64,000 bases of DNA, taken from positions 4,774,001 through 4,838,000 of the forward strand of contig NZ_CP114285.2 in assembly GCF_027111255.2 (NCBI RefSeq), given 5' to 3'. Origin of the DNA: Flavobacterium flavigenum. Lineage in GTDB: Bacteria; Bacteroidota; Bacteroidia; Flavobacteriales; Flavobacteriaceae. The notes under the pieces were generated by a model that searched no databases, was not told the DNA's origin, and saw nothing but the letters and a program-made list of their open reading frames with translations. Both the position numbers and the translations under genes were made by a program. Below, piece by piece: positions 53,198 to 61,782 of this stretch (positions within the stretch are counted from its first letter, which is position 1; every line of letters begins with the position of its first letter).

Positions 53198-54616
53198 ATG
53201 TTTAATGATGATTATTCAAGAAGAAAGTTTTTAAGAGATGCATTATTAGCATCCGTCGCTGTGGCAACACCTGATTTGGTCATGGCTGCAGGAAGGGCTT
53301 TTTCCAGCGCTGATAAAGTAAACCTTGCCTGTGTTGGTATTGGTAATCGTGGTGCAGAAATTATTAAAGCATTATACGCTACAGGTTTAGCAAATATAGT
53401 AGCACTATGCGATGTAGATATGGAAGCACCGCATACATTGGATATATTAAAAATGTTTCCTGATGTTCCAAGATTTAAGGATTTTAGGCAGATGTTTGAT
53501 AAAATGGGCAATAAAATTGAGGCTATCTCTATTGGAACACCTGACTTTTCCCATTTTCCCATTACAATGATGGCTATTGGTTTAGGAAAACATGTATATG
53601 TAGAAAAGCCAATGGCGCGTACTTTTAATGAAGTAGAACTGATGATAAAGGCTGCGGCAAAACACCCAAAAGTAGTGACACAAATGGGCAATCAGGGGCA
53701 TTCAGAAGAAAATTATTTTCAGTTTAAAGGATGGAAAGAGGCTGGAATCATTAAAGATGTAACCGCTATTACAGCACATATGAATTCACCAAGACGCTGG
53801 CACAAATGGGATCCAAAAATTACTTCGTTCCCGCCAGCAGAACCTATCCCGGCAACTCTCGATTGGGACCTTTGGCAGGCGCAGACAAAGGGTCATGAGT
53901 TTAACAAAGATTTTATCAACGGACAATGGCGCTGCTGGTATGACTTTGGAATGGGGGCACTAGGTGACTGGGGGGCGCATATTCTGGATACAGCACATGA
54001 GTTTTTGGATCTCGGCCTTCCTTACGAAGTTGATCCTTTGAAATTAGAGGGGCACAATAAATTCTTTTATCCGATGTCCACCACGCTTTCTTTCAAATTT
54101 CCAAAACGAGGCGATATGCCGCCAGTAGAAATAAAATGGTACGATGGACTGGATAATTTTCCTCCAATACCGGAAGGATATGGTGTACAAGGCCTTGATC
54201 CTAATATTCCACCTCCGAGTACAGGAGCAATTGAACCGGCCAAACTTAACCCGGGAAAAATTATTTACAGCAAGGAACTCACCTTCAAAGGAGGTTCTCA
54301 TGGCAGTAAATTGTCGATCATACCTGAAGAAAAAGCAAAGGGAATGGTGTCTAAATTGCCTAACGTCCCTTTAAGTCCGTCTAATCACTTCGCTAATTTC
54401 CTTAAAGCATGTAAAGGAGAAGAACAAACACGTTCACCTTTTGCAATAGCAGGTCCTTTAAGTCAGGTATTTTGCCTTGGGGTTCTTGCGCAATGGACTG
54501 GGGAGAAAATTGTTTTTGACAGAACAAAAAAAGTGATCACAAGCAGTAAAAAGGCCAATCAATTGTTGATAGGACCTCCGCCACGTAAAGGATGGGAAGA
54601 ATATTATAAAGTGTAA
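53198..54616 (+). CDS. Exported Gfo/Idh/MocA oxidoreductase (Tat substrate)
   Basis: A 472-residue NAD(P)-dependent sugar oxidoreductase. The N-terminus carries a twin-arginine signal (SRRKFLRDALLASVAVATP), so it is exported folded with its cofactor. The Rossmann fold starts at VNLACVGIGNRGAEII, and GKHVYVEKPMARTFNE is the EKP motif. A long C-terminal substrate domain follows. It heads a three-gene operon with a second Gfo/Idh/MocA protein and a DUF1080 protein. This set is known for oxidising glycosides at C3 and hydrolysing the 3-keto product. Confidence 0.9.
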   Translation: MFNDDYSRRKFLRDALLASVAVATPDLVMAAGRAFSSADKVNLACVGIGNRGAEIIKALYATGLANIVALCDVDMEAPHTLDILKMFPDVPRFKDFRQMFDKMGNKIEAISIGTPDFSHFPITMMAIGLGKHVYVEKPMARTFNEVELMIKAAAKHPKVVTQMGNQGHSEENYFQFKGWKEAGIIKDVTAITAHMNSPRRWHKWDPKITSFPPAEPIPATLDWDLWQAQTKGHEFNKDFINGQWRCWYDFGMGALGDWGAHILDTAHEFLDLGLPYEVDPLKLEGHNKFFYPMSTTLSFKFPKRGDMPPVEIKWYDGLDNFPPIPEGYGVQGLDPNIPPPSTGAIEPAKLNPGKIIYSKELTFKGGSHGSKLSIIPEEKAKGMVSKLPNVPLSPSNHFANFLKACKGEEQTRSPFAIAGPLSQVFCLGVLAQWTGEKIVFDRTKKVITSSKKANQLLIGPPPRKGWEEYYKV

Positions 54617-54625
54617 TTTTAATTT

Positions 54626-55834
54626 ATGAAACGCAGGGATTTTATTCGCCAATCAGGATTGTTCACCGCTGGAATGTTATTGCATCAGCAAATGCTGCAT
54701 GCCTATTCTTTTACTGAAATAGCAAAAATAATTTCAGTTGGAATAATTGGTTGTGGCGACAGAGGTAAAGGGCTGGGAAGTGTCATTAACAGTATGCCGG
54801 AAGAATTTCAGTTGAAGGCAGTTTGCGATGTATTGCCTTTTCGTCTGGATCAGGCAAAAAGATTAGATATACAGCATAATATTCGTTATGAAAAAGACTA
54901 TCGCAAGCTGCTGGATGATAAAACCATTGATGCAGTAATTATTGCAACACCTTTATACAATCATTATGAAATTGCAGCAGCAGCCATTCAGGCAGGAAAG
55001 CATGTATATCTGGAAAAAACAATGACCTACAGTGCAGATCAGGCGCTTGCTTTGGTTAAATTGGCACACCAGCATCCGAATCAAATTTTGCAGGTAGGGC
55101 ATCAATATCGGTACACTCCGCTTTATTTCAAAGTGAAACAGATGATTGATAACGGCTATCTGGGGAAAGTAACACAAATTGATTGCCGATGGGACCGGAA
55201 TGCAAATTGGCGCAGGCCAGTTCCTCCCGGTTATACTGATAAGCAGGTAAACTGGCGTATGTACAAAGAATATTCAGGGGGGCTGCCGGCTGAGTTATTG
55301 TCACATCAGGTTGATTTCATTAATTGGGCTTTTGATACACATCCCGATGAAATTTATGGAACCGGAGGTATTGATTATTACAAAGACGGAAGAGAAACTT
55401 TTGATAACATACAAACTATTCTGCGTTATAAGAAAGAGGGAATGATAGGGAATTTTGGAGCCACTTGTGCTAACGAAAAAGACGGATATCTTTTTAAATT
55501 AAAGGGAACAAAAGGAACAATCGAATTGTTAATGGACGAAGGGCTGTTTTTTCCTGAGAAGCAAACCAGAAAAGAACTTGAAACAGTTGATGGTGTTACC
55601 GGTGCTTCAAAAATTGAATGGAACAAAGAAGGAGGTACTTCCATTCTTAAAGAAAAAACAAAAGATGGCAGTTGGTATGCGTTACAGGAGTTTTATAAAA
55701 CAATCACGACCAATTCGAAACCGGTATCAAATGTCATAACCGGTGCAAGGACAGCGTGCTGTGTTCATTTGATGAATAAAGCAATTTACAAGGATGATAT
55801 TGAAAAATGGAAACCTGAATATAATGTTACCTAA
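54626..55834 (+). CDS. Second exported Gfo/Idh/MocA oxidoreductase
   Basis: A 402-residue paralogue-class enzyme, 9 bases after the first. The N-terminus is Tat-like (KRRDFIRQSGLFTAGMLL). The Rossmann motif is SVGIIGCGDRGKGLG. The usual EKP reads EKTM here (GKHVYLEKTMTYSADQ), so the proline is missing. The dinucleotide fold is otherwise intact. It is only moderately alike to the first protein, so the two may oxidise different positions or form a heteromer. Sugar specificity unknown. Confidence 0.88.
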   Translation: MKRRDFIRQSGLFTAGMLLHQQMLHAYSFTEIAKIISVGIIGCGDRGKGLGSVINSMPEEFQLKAVCDVLPFRLDQAKRLDIQHNIRYEKDYRKLLDDKTIDAVIIATPLYNHYEIAAAAIQAGKHVYLEKTMTYSADQALALVKLAHQHPNQILQVGHQYRYTPLYFKVKQMIDNGYLGKVTQIDCRWDRNANWRRPVPPGYTDKQVNWRMYKEYSGGLPAELLSHQVDFINWAFDTHPDEIYGTGGIDYYKDGRETFDNIQTILRYKKEGMIGNFGATCANEKDGYLFKLKGTKGTIELLMDEGLFFPEKQTRKELETVDGVTGASKIEWNKEGGTSILKEKTKDGSWYALQEFYKTITTNSKPVSNVITGARTACCVHLMNKAIYKDDIEKWKPEYNVT

Positions 55835-55852
55835 GAATAAACAAAAACGACT

Positions 55853-57220
55853 ATGAAAAAAATCACAATAATTTTTTTGTTATGTATTGCAGCTAATGGT
55901 ATTGCACAAAACAAAGAATGGAAATCCTTATTTGACGGAAAAACACTCAAAGGCTGGAAACAAGTAACCGGATCTGCTCCTTATACTGTAGAGAATGGAA
56001 TGATTGTGGGCACAACGGTTAACAATTCACCCAATTCATTTTTAGTGAGCGATCAAAAATGTACCGGCGATTTTGTATTAGAAATGGAAACCATGTTATC
56101 TGATGCCAATACCAATTCAGGTGTACAGTTCAAAAGTAATTTTGACCCTAAGGCAAATAACGGGAAAGGGCGTGTTTATGGTTACCAATATGAATTGGAT
56201 CCTTCAGCACGTAAATGGAGTGGGGGGATTTATGATGAAGGAAGAAGAGAATGGCTGTATCCGGGATCGTATAATCCGGCAGGACAGCAGCTTTTTACCC
56301 TGAATGTTTTCCATAAAATACGTATCGAATGTATAGATAATACAGTAAAGACCTGGTTAGATAATGTGCCGGTTTCTTATCTGGTTGATTCTTTAGCTGT
56401 TAATGAAGGACTTATTGCTTTGCAGGTTCATTCGATTGGAAAACCGGAACATGCTGGCATTAAAATATGCTGGAAAAATATCCGTATTCAGACTAAAAAC
56501 ATAAAACCGCTTCCTTTTCCAAAAGGAGTGTACGTTGTTAATTTAGTACCTAACAAGCTTATTCCGTATGAGCAGGAAAGCGGCTGGAAATTGTTATTTG
56601 ACGGAAAAAGTACATCAGGCTGGTTGGGTGCCCACAAAACTATTTTTCCGGAAAAAGGCTGGGAAATAAAAGATGGTATTTTGAAAGTATTGCCATCATC
56701 CGGTGGCGAATCTACAAATGGAGGGGATATTGTGACCAAAGAAACGTTCAAAGCATTTGATCTGTCAGTCGATTTTAAATTAACGAAAGGGGCAAACAGT
56801 GGAATAAAGTACTTCGTAACACTTAATGAAAAAAGTAACGGATCGGCTATAGGTCTGGAATATCAATTGCTTGATGATACGTTACATCCGGATGCAAAAT
56901 TAGGGCGCGAAGGAAACAGAACCCTTGCTTCATTGTACGATCTCATCAAATCGCAAAAATTATCACGATTCTTTAAGCAGCCAGGCAATTGGAATACTGC
57001 ACGTATTGTCGTTTATCCTAATAACCATGTAGAGCATTATCTCAATGGTATTAAAGTATTAGAATATGACCGTGGTTCCCAGGCTTTCCGTGATTTGGTT
57101 GCTATCAGTAAATATAAAGTATGGCCAAACTTTGGAGAGGCTCCGGAAGGGCATATTTTAATTCAGGACCATGGAAATGAAGTAAGTTTTAGAAGTATTA
57201 AAATCAGGGAGCTGAAATAA
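55853..57220 (+). CDS. Tandem DUF1080 (3-keto-glycoside hydrolase-like) protein
   Basis: A 455-residue exported protein with a signal peptide (KKITIIFLLCIAANGIAQ) and two DUF1080 domains. The first starts at WKSLFDGKTLKGWKQV (about 23-200) and the second at WKLLFDGKSTSGWLGA (about 243-450). Both have the concanavalin-like beta sandwich, with SGVQFKSN and SGIKYFVTLNE in the equivalent strands. DUF1080 proteins hydrolyse 3-keto-disaccharides. The gene is 18 bases after the second oxidoreductase and ends the operon at a strong terminator. Whether both domains are active is unknown. Confidence 0.9.
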   Translation: MKKITIIFLLCIAANGIAQNKEWKSLFDGKTLKGWKQVTGSAPYTVENGMIVGTTVNNSPNSFLVSDQKCTGDFVLEMETMLSDANTNSGVQFKSNFDPKANNGKGRVYGYQYELDPSARKWSGGIYDEGRREWLYPGSYNPAGQQLFTLNVFHKIRIECIDNTVKTWLDNVPVSYLVDSLAVNEGLIALQVHSIGKPEHAGIKICWKNIRIQTKNIKPLPFPKGVYVVNLVPNKLIPYEQESGWKLLFDGKSTSGWLGAHKTIFPEKGWEIKDGILKVLPSSGGESTNGGDIVTKETFKAFDLSVDFKLTKGANSGIKYFVTLNEKSNGSAIGLEYQLLDDTLHPDAKLGREGNRTLASLYDLIKSQKLSRFFKQPGNWNTARIVVYPNNHVEHYLNGIKVLEYDRGSQAFRDLVAISKYKVWPNFGEAPEGHILIQDHGNEVSFRSIKIRELK

Positions 57221-57244
57221 ATTAGTTACTTTTTTGATAAACAT

Positions 57245-57285
57245 AAATGACAAAGCCAACTGTTTAGGTTGGCTTTGTCATTTGC
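57245..57285 (+). terminator. Strong intrinsic terminator after the 3-keto-sugar operon
   Basis: A perfect 16-bp stem (AAATGACAAAGCCAAC at 57245-57260 with GTTGGCTTTGTCATTT at 57268-57283) has a 7-base loop. It can work in both directions and shields the decayed gene downstream. Confidence 0.88.
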
Positions 57286-57320
57286 CAAATTTCAATCTTG
57301 TTTTTTTAATATAACACTAA

Positions 57321-57516
57321 TTAATTTTCGACAAGTTCAATATCCATTGTATTGATAAGACCGTCCTCAAACGTGTAAATGTGCTTTACGATCCCTTCAA
57401 ATACTAAACCGACTTGTAAATACATTTTCCTGCGTCGTTGATAAAGCATTGTCTATATTTCTTTCATTAAAAGCAGTATAAGCTTTATAAATTATGTCTT
57501 TAGATTGATTTTGCAT
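57321..57516 (-). pseudogene. SnoaL-like gene with an internal deletion
   Basis: The minus strand starts well at 57516 with QNQSKDIIYKAYTAFNERN, then IDNALSTTQENV, the typical start of a SnoaL/NTF2-like protein. After about 33 codons it jumps frame to LVFEGIVKHIYTFEDGLINT, then MDIELVEN and a stop. That is the expected C-terminus. The central part (about 50-60 codons) is missing and the frame shifts at the join, so the gene is dead. Confidence 0.75.
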
Positions 57517-57544
57517 ATTGCAATAATTTTATTTGGTTGTTGTT

Positions 57545-57904
57545 TTAAAGAGTACTCTGCCCAAAAGTAAGCAGATTATTATCAGGATCAAGCATCGAAA
57601 ATTCCTTTTGTCCCCATTGCTTAATTTGCAAAGAACCGTTAGGGTGTATCTCTGCTTTATTATCTAAGAGTGATTGATAAAATGTATCGATATCGTCGGT
57701 TCTGATATAGACCTGTCCATAATTTTCATTTGGATTAAGTTCTTTAAATTCAAAGAAATGAATTTCAATACTATGTTTTTGCAGCATTAGATAATGCTCA
57801 AAATTAACGTTTCCAAATTCTTCGAAACCTAGCTTGTTGATGTAAAATTCCCTGGTGGCTTTTTTATCACGCATGGGTAATTTTGGGCTAATAGCTGTGA
57901 GCAT
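57545..57904 (-). CDS. Bleomycin-resistance-like VOC protein
   Basis: A 119-residue protein of the VOC superfamily with the typical start SPKLPMRDKKATREFYINKLGF and the closing FSMLDPDNNLLTFGQS. The single domain has His (EHYLMLQKHSIEIHF) and Glu (QKEFSMLD) at sites that often bind a metal or a drug. It may bind bleomycin-type compounds or another small ligand. It is 28 bases upstream of the SnoaL remnant on the same strand. Confidence 0.8.
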   Translation of the reverse strand: MLTAISPKLPMRDKKATREFYINKLGFEEFGNVNFEHYLMLQKHSIEIHFFEFKELNPNENYGQVYIRTDDIDTFYQSLLDNKAEIHPNGSLQIKQWGQKEFSMLDPDNNLLTFGQSTL

Positions 57905-58023
57905 ACCTTTAATTGTTTTTTATATTAATTCATTTTATTTAGCTATTGCACTTACAGGAAATGCCTTATATATTTGAATTTACGAAAAATAAAATAATAT
58001 TCAGATAATGAGTATAAAAACAC

Positions 58024-59073
58024 CTAATTACAATGAGAAACCCTAGGATTATTAGTCGAATTACATTTGAATAAATATTTAGATTGAGGATATAATGGTA
58101 CTGGATTATCCGTGACAACCAATGGAGATAATGTTTCTCCGTTATAACCAGGCATTGTAACTTGTACTGCCGACCCATTGCCTAAAGCTACATTTTTGGC
58201 ATTTAAATTTCCGTTGAAACTATAATCAATCATAGCATCCAAAAGGCGATAAATACCATAATAATCGTAAGCATCATAAGATGATTGTGTATTGGGTAAA
58301 TCATGTTCCGCTGTATAAGTAAAAGAAGATAATACACTTTTTTTGATTAGAATAAAATCCTTTTCTGAATTGGGAATATTTATATTTTTAAAAATATCTA
58401 TAGCAAGGCGGTGATCATTTGTTATATCGTCATCATACACTTGTGTAATCAGTTTAGTATTGGCAGGAAAATCTAATAATTGATTGTCAGCTAACTGATA
58501 GGAATACCATTGCGCCATAGTAAAAATAAATCTGCCGTTTTCGCCCCAGCCTTCATCGATAAAAGCTCTGTGTGCTAATGAAAATGATGCGCCTCCACCA
58601 AAAGAATGTCCCATGAAGCCTACTTTTTTTGTATCAATGATATCGGGATAATCTGTTACAGCTTTTTTAAAACTCTCCCATAGAGTACTGTATCTCTCAT
58701 CAATAGTCACTCCTGTAGTTGGATAAGGTGCAAATACTACTACATAGCCTTTCTTAGCGATAAATTCGTAAAGGCCAATATTATAACTACTTTCTTCGCC
58801 TCCATAAGGATGTGAATAAAAAATAACAGGTTTTGGTGAAGTAATGCCCTTTGGATAAAAAATTTCAACATTTTTGCCTGCGTAGGCCGGACTTACAAAT
58901 GAAATTTTTGCAACAGAATAACTTCCGTCTGCTCCATATCCTGTGGTTGGTCGTGAAATTGGTCCCTGAAGATCATCATCAACAGATGACGGAGTTGATG
59001 TTTCTGTATTTGAATCTTTAGTACATGATGTTAGCAAAAGTGTAAATAAAATAATTTGTAATGTCTTCTTCAT
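58024..59073 (-). CDS. Lipoprotein alpha/beta hydrolase (dienelactone-hydrolase-like)
   Basis: A 349-residue predicted lipoprotein (lipobox FTLLLTSC, Cys at about 17) with an alpha/beta-hydrolase fold. VIFYSHPYGGEESSYN holds the oxyanion region and GFMGHSFGGGASFSLA the nucleophile Ser (GHSFGG). Candidate acid and His residues lie further on (LPNTQSSYDAYDY region), less certain. Secreted esterases of this group cleave esters on polysaccharides or other polymers. No partner genes indicate the substrate. Confidence 0.82.
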   Translation of the reverse strand: MKKTLQIILFTLLLTSCTKDSNTETSTPSSVDDDLQGPISRPTTGYGADGSYSVAKISFVSPAYAGKNVEIFYPKGITSPKPVIFYSHPYGGEESSYNIGLYEFIAKKGYVVVFAPYPTTGVTIDERYSTLWESFKKAVTDYPDIIDTKKVGFMGHSFGGGASFSLAHRAFIDEGWGENGRFIFTMAQWYSYQLADNQLLDFPANTKLITQVYDDDITNDHRLAIDIFKNINIPNSEKDFILIKKSVLSSFTYTAEHDLPNTQSSYDAYDYYGIYRLLDAMIDYSFNGNLNAKNVALGNGSAVQVTMPGYNGETLSPLVVTDNPVPLYPQSKYLFKCNSTNNPRVSHCN

Positions 59074-59223
59074 AACTAATATAATTAAATGTTAAAAATT
59101 AGACTCCATTTATTAGTAAAAGGTTTAATTGCAATTTAAATTTTTATTAGTTTTCTTCCAACATTAGGGGTAGAATTCAAAAAACTTAAAATGTATAATT
59201 TTTTATTTTGGTTTGTATATTTT

Positions 59224-59491
59224 CTAAAGTTTTGTCATTTCCAAAAACATTTCTTCATATTTTTCTTTAAACATGTCTGCTGCTTTTTTAGGAAATGGAA
59301 ACCTGTACAAGTAGTTCGGTTGTCTTTTTTCTCCATTCAAAGTCGGTGTTGTGTATTGTGAAATTCTGTCAAATTCATGTTTTATCACAGCATTGCTTCT
59401 TTCAGTCTTTTATTAAAATAATAGACAATAGCAGTTGTTAAATTGTTGTTACTATTGAACTGACCAAAATTGTTTTAAATAAATCTTCCAT
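59224..59491 (-). pseudogene. Frameshifted remnant of a small membrane protein gene
   Basis: From 59491 the minus strand reads EDLFKTILVSSIVTTI and stops. In another frame it continues TTAIVYYFNKRLKEAML and stops. In a third it reads AVIKHEFDRISQYTTPTLNG, then NYLYRFPFPKKAADMF and KEKYEEMFLEMTKL, with a stop at 59224. Joined, these make one small protein with a membrane helix and a charged helix, of unknown family. At least two frameshifts have occurred. The gap 59074-59223 holds nothing else. Confidence 0.6.
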
Positions 59492-59587
59492 TTGGTTTCC
59501 CTTAATTAGTTGCCATTTCTTTTTAACTTAATTGTTATTAAATACTATTTGTAAGGAAAACTAAGTTATATAAAAAAATAATTATCA

Positions 59588-60148
59588 CTAATTCAGTTGT
59601 TTGTATGGGTTTAGTTTTTCAATTCTGTCAATCTGATTTAAATGTCTAATCATATGATTGACGTAAAACTGAAAAGTATCACCCAGTTTTAGTTTGATCA
59701 GGCTTGAAATTGAAATCTGAATTTTTACCTTGTTAAGACTTACTTTTCCGGATTGGTTCAGTAACTCTAATAATTTATTTTGCTGATTAATGAATCTGCT
59801 AATCACTGTTTTATTAAGATTAGTGTTGAAAGGATCTTTGTCTTTAAATGTTTTCATTTTATTCAGCTTTTCTTTTGGTAGTATGATTTTTGAGAAGTAA
59901 TTTCCTAAAATTCCGCTTTTAAACTCAAAATCAGGTTTAGTATCTGAATTTTTTATTTTACGTTCTATTTGTGGAAGGTAAAAGTCACCATATAGATTCA
60001 AATGTTCCAGGCATTCCAAGATGTTCCAGGAAGTTTCATCTTCTCTCCGGATGAGTTTTTCTAAATCATAGGTTTGTAGCTTTTCAGCCTGATTTATAAT
60101 TCGTTTTGTCTGTTCTAAAAGCGTCTGAATTAATATTTCTGATTGCAT
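59588..60148 (-). CDS. DinB-family protein (second)
   Basis: A 186-residue helical protein of the DinB/YfiT type. ETSWNILECLEHLNLYGDFYL (about 38-58) and the closing FYVNHMIRHLNQIDRIEKL carry His residues at the expected metal positions. It is followed by a Crp/Fnr gene on the same strand 58 bases upstream, the second such pair in the window (the other is DinB at 30.1 kb and Crp/Fnr at 32.8 kb). The substrate is unknown. Confidence 0.8.
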   Translation of the reverse strand: MQSEILIQTLLEQTKRIINQAEKLQTYDLEKLIRREDETSWNILECLEHLNLYGDFYLPQIERKIKNSDTKPDFEFKSGILGNYFSKIILPKEKLNKMKTFKDKDPFNTNLNKTVISRFINQQNKLLELLNQSGKVSLNKVKIQISISSLIKLKLGDTFQFYVNHMIRHLNQIDRIEKLNPYKQLN

Positions 60149-60206
60149 AATTTTTAAATTTTATTGCAAAATTCAGGAAAGCATTTTTTATAAATCTTGA
60201 TTGAAA

Positions 60207-60713
60207 TCAAGATTTTTTTAACCTTGATAAAGTTTCTGGAGTCATCCTTAAGTAATTGGCAATATGGCGGTTTGGAATATGCTGAAAAAGCTGCGGACTC
60301 CTTTTTAAAACCCTCTCGTATCTTTCTTTTGGAGAACTTGTCAGGATATCTATTTCGCGCTCCATTTGTTGAATCACAAGATTTTCCAAAATTTTTACCC
60401 ACATATTTTTATTAACCTCAGTTTCCAGGAATTTTTCAATTTGTGATTTGGTAATTACTTTTAAAACAGTCTTTTTAATAGCCTGAATATAAAGTTCGGA
60501 AGGTTTTTGGGTTAAAAAAGAATCCAGTGAAACAATTATATTGTGTTTGTAGCCAAACCGAATAGTCTGCTCTTCATCATTGTCTAAAACAAAAATTCTC
60601 AAACTTCCACTTTCCACATAATATAAATTAGTGTCAATACTGCCTTTCACTTTCAGAAAATCATTTCTGTCGATAGTGAGGGTTTGACTCGAAAGTTCAA
60701 TTATTTCTTTCAT
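60207..60713 (-). CDS. Short Crp/Fnr-family regulator
   Basis: A 168-residue Crp/Fnr-type protein, about 25-30 residues shorter than usual. It begins directly in the cyclic-nucleotide beta roll (DFLKVKGSIDTNLYYVESGSLRIF) without the normal N-terminal helix, and the C-terminus ends in an evident helix-turn-helix (HIANYLRMTPETLSRLKKS). It may be a shortened but working form. It sits upstream of the DinB gene on the same strand. Confidence 0.78.
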   Translation of the reverse strand: MKEIIELSSQTLTIDRNDFLKVKGSIDTNLYYVESGSLRIFVLDNDEEQTIRFGYKHNIIVSLDSFLTQKPSELYIQAIKKTVLKVITKSQIEKFLETEVNKNMWVKILENLVIQQMEREIDILTSSPKERYERVLKRSPQLFQHIPNRHIANYLRMTPETLSRLKKS

Positions 60714-60737
60714 TAATAAAGTTAAGTTCCGAAGTTT

Positions 60738-60909
60738 TTAATTTTCATAATTGTTTAAGTATGCATTTATACATTCTTCTTCATATTTTGAAAGCTCATA
60801 TGCAATGCAAAAAGCGAACTATCTAATTCTTTGGAAGCGTCTTACAAGCAATGATAAATTCCTGTCTGTATTCTTCTTCAACCTCGTATTGGATATATTC
60901 AATTGTCAT
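60738..60909 (-). pseudogene. Frameshifted antibiotic-biosynthesis-monooxygenase-like remnant
   Basis: From 60909 the minus strand reads TIEYIQYEVEEEYRQEFIIA, then shifts frame to ASKELDSSLF, and again to CIAYELSKYEEECINAYLNN before a stop at 60738. Joined, this gives a short ABM-domain protein of the type often found beside truncated hemoglobins, and it lies 10 bases behind the hemoglobin gene. Two frameshifts make it inactive. Confidence 0.65.
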
Positions 60910-60919
60910 ACATAATAAT

Positions 60920-61390
60920 TTAATTGATATAAGGTCCGCCAGTTGCGCCCCAGTCCCATTTTGGCATAGGTTCGTTTGAGTCTGTTGGATTTTCTGTCAG
61001 CTGAGAATTTATAACTGCGAGACGCGTGCCCCATTCAATATAGCCAACAAAAGCCGAACGGAATTCAGGGTCGCTTTTTAATCCAATTTCGTCTGAAGTT
61101 TGCAGAAGTAAATGAACCCAGCGCTGCCTCATTTCTTCTGTCAGCATTTTACCAATATGTTTTCCAATCATTTTTGCATGGCTGCCATTGTCATTGGAAG
61201 TATATAATTTTTCGCCTCCAAAAACTTCAGCAACAAAATGCGCTACGTTTTCAACGTGGTCAGGTGACATGTTTTTAAAGACTTCGCCCAATATTTCATC
61301 ATTTAATACCTTTTCGTAAAATTTCGAAAATAAAGTTTCAAAAGTCTGCATATCGCCTGCCCATTCATATAAAGTTGGTATGTTTTTCAT
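60920..61390 (-). CDS. Group II truncated hemoglobin
   Basis: A 156-residue 2-on-2 globin. FETLFSKFYEKVLNDEILGEVF starts the fold, the heme-binding His region lies in NGSHAKMIGKHIGKML, and RQRWVHLLLQTSDEIG is a group II feature, with the Trp at the conserved G8 position. Such proteins bind oxygen or NO and are linked to stress or NO detoxification. A decayed ABM-like gene follows 10 bases downstream. A promoter-like repeat lies about 60 bases upstream. Confidence 0.88.
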   Translation of the reverse strand: MKNIPTLYEWAGDMQTFETLFSKFYEKVLNDEILGEVFKNMSPDHVENVAHFVAEVFGGEKLYTSNDNGSHAKMIGKHIGKMLTEEMRQRWVHLLLQTSDEIGLKSDPEFRSAFVGYIEWGTRLAVINSQLTENPTDSNEPMPKWDWGATGGPYIN

Positions 61391-61450
61391 TCTTATATGT
61401 TTTGCAATAGTTGATTGATTAAATAAAATACTCGTTTGATTTTCAGTATA

Positions 61451-61513
61451 TTATTTTAACTCAAAAATATGAAAATTTAATTACAAAAAGATATTTGCTT
61501 TTCATGAGCACTT
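61451..61513 (-). promoter_or_regulatory. Promoter-like repeat, copy 1 (hemoglobin gene)
   Basis: This 63-base sequence is about 90 percent identical to 63446-63510. On the minus strand it carries TATTTTTG (61462-61469), a Bacteroidota -7 box, preceded by TTTTTGTAATTAAATTTT. It lies 60 bases upstream of the hemoglobin ATG. Because a second copy precedes an unrelated gene in the same direction, it is likely a functional promoter or regulator-binding module. The rest of the gap to 61782 is AT-rich without features. Confidence 0.55.
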
Positions 61514-61782
61514 TACAAATGGGAATGTTTGTAATTTTAAATACAAAACTTTCTTTTTTCTGCATTACCTAACTTATAGAATTATTTTCTGTCTTATTGA
61601 CTTTTATAGTAAACTAATAAGAGATCAATCTTATATAATTTTAATTTAATTTTTAATAATTATTTGAATTACAATTAATTAACTTTTATTAAAGAAAGGT
61701 TTAACATGGTCTGTTTCTGCTTGCTATGCGAAATAAGTAATTTTAAATAAATCAAATTAATAACATATTAAATTTTAAAATT

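Noticed and set aside
60154..60402. A minus-strand frame inside the short Crp/Fnr gene
   Set aside because: It is an out-of-frame reading of the regulator, which has an intact helix-turn-helix in its own frame.
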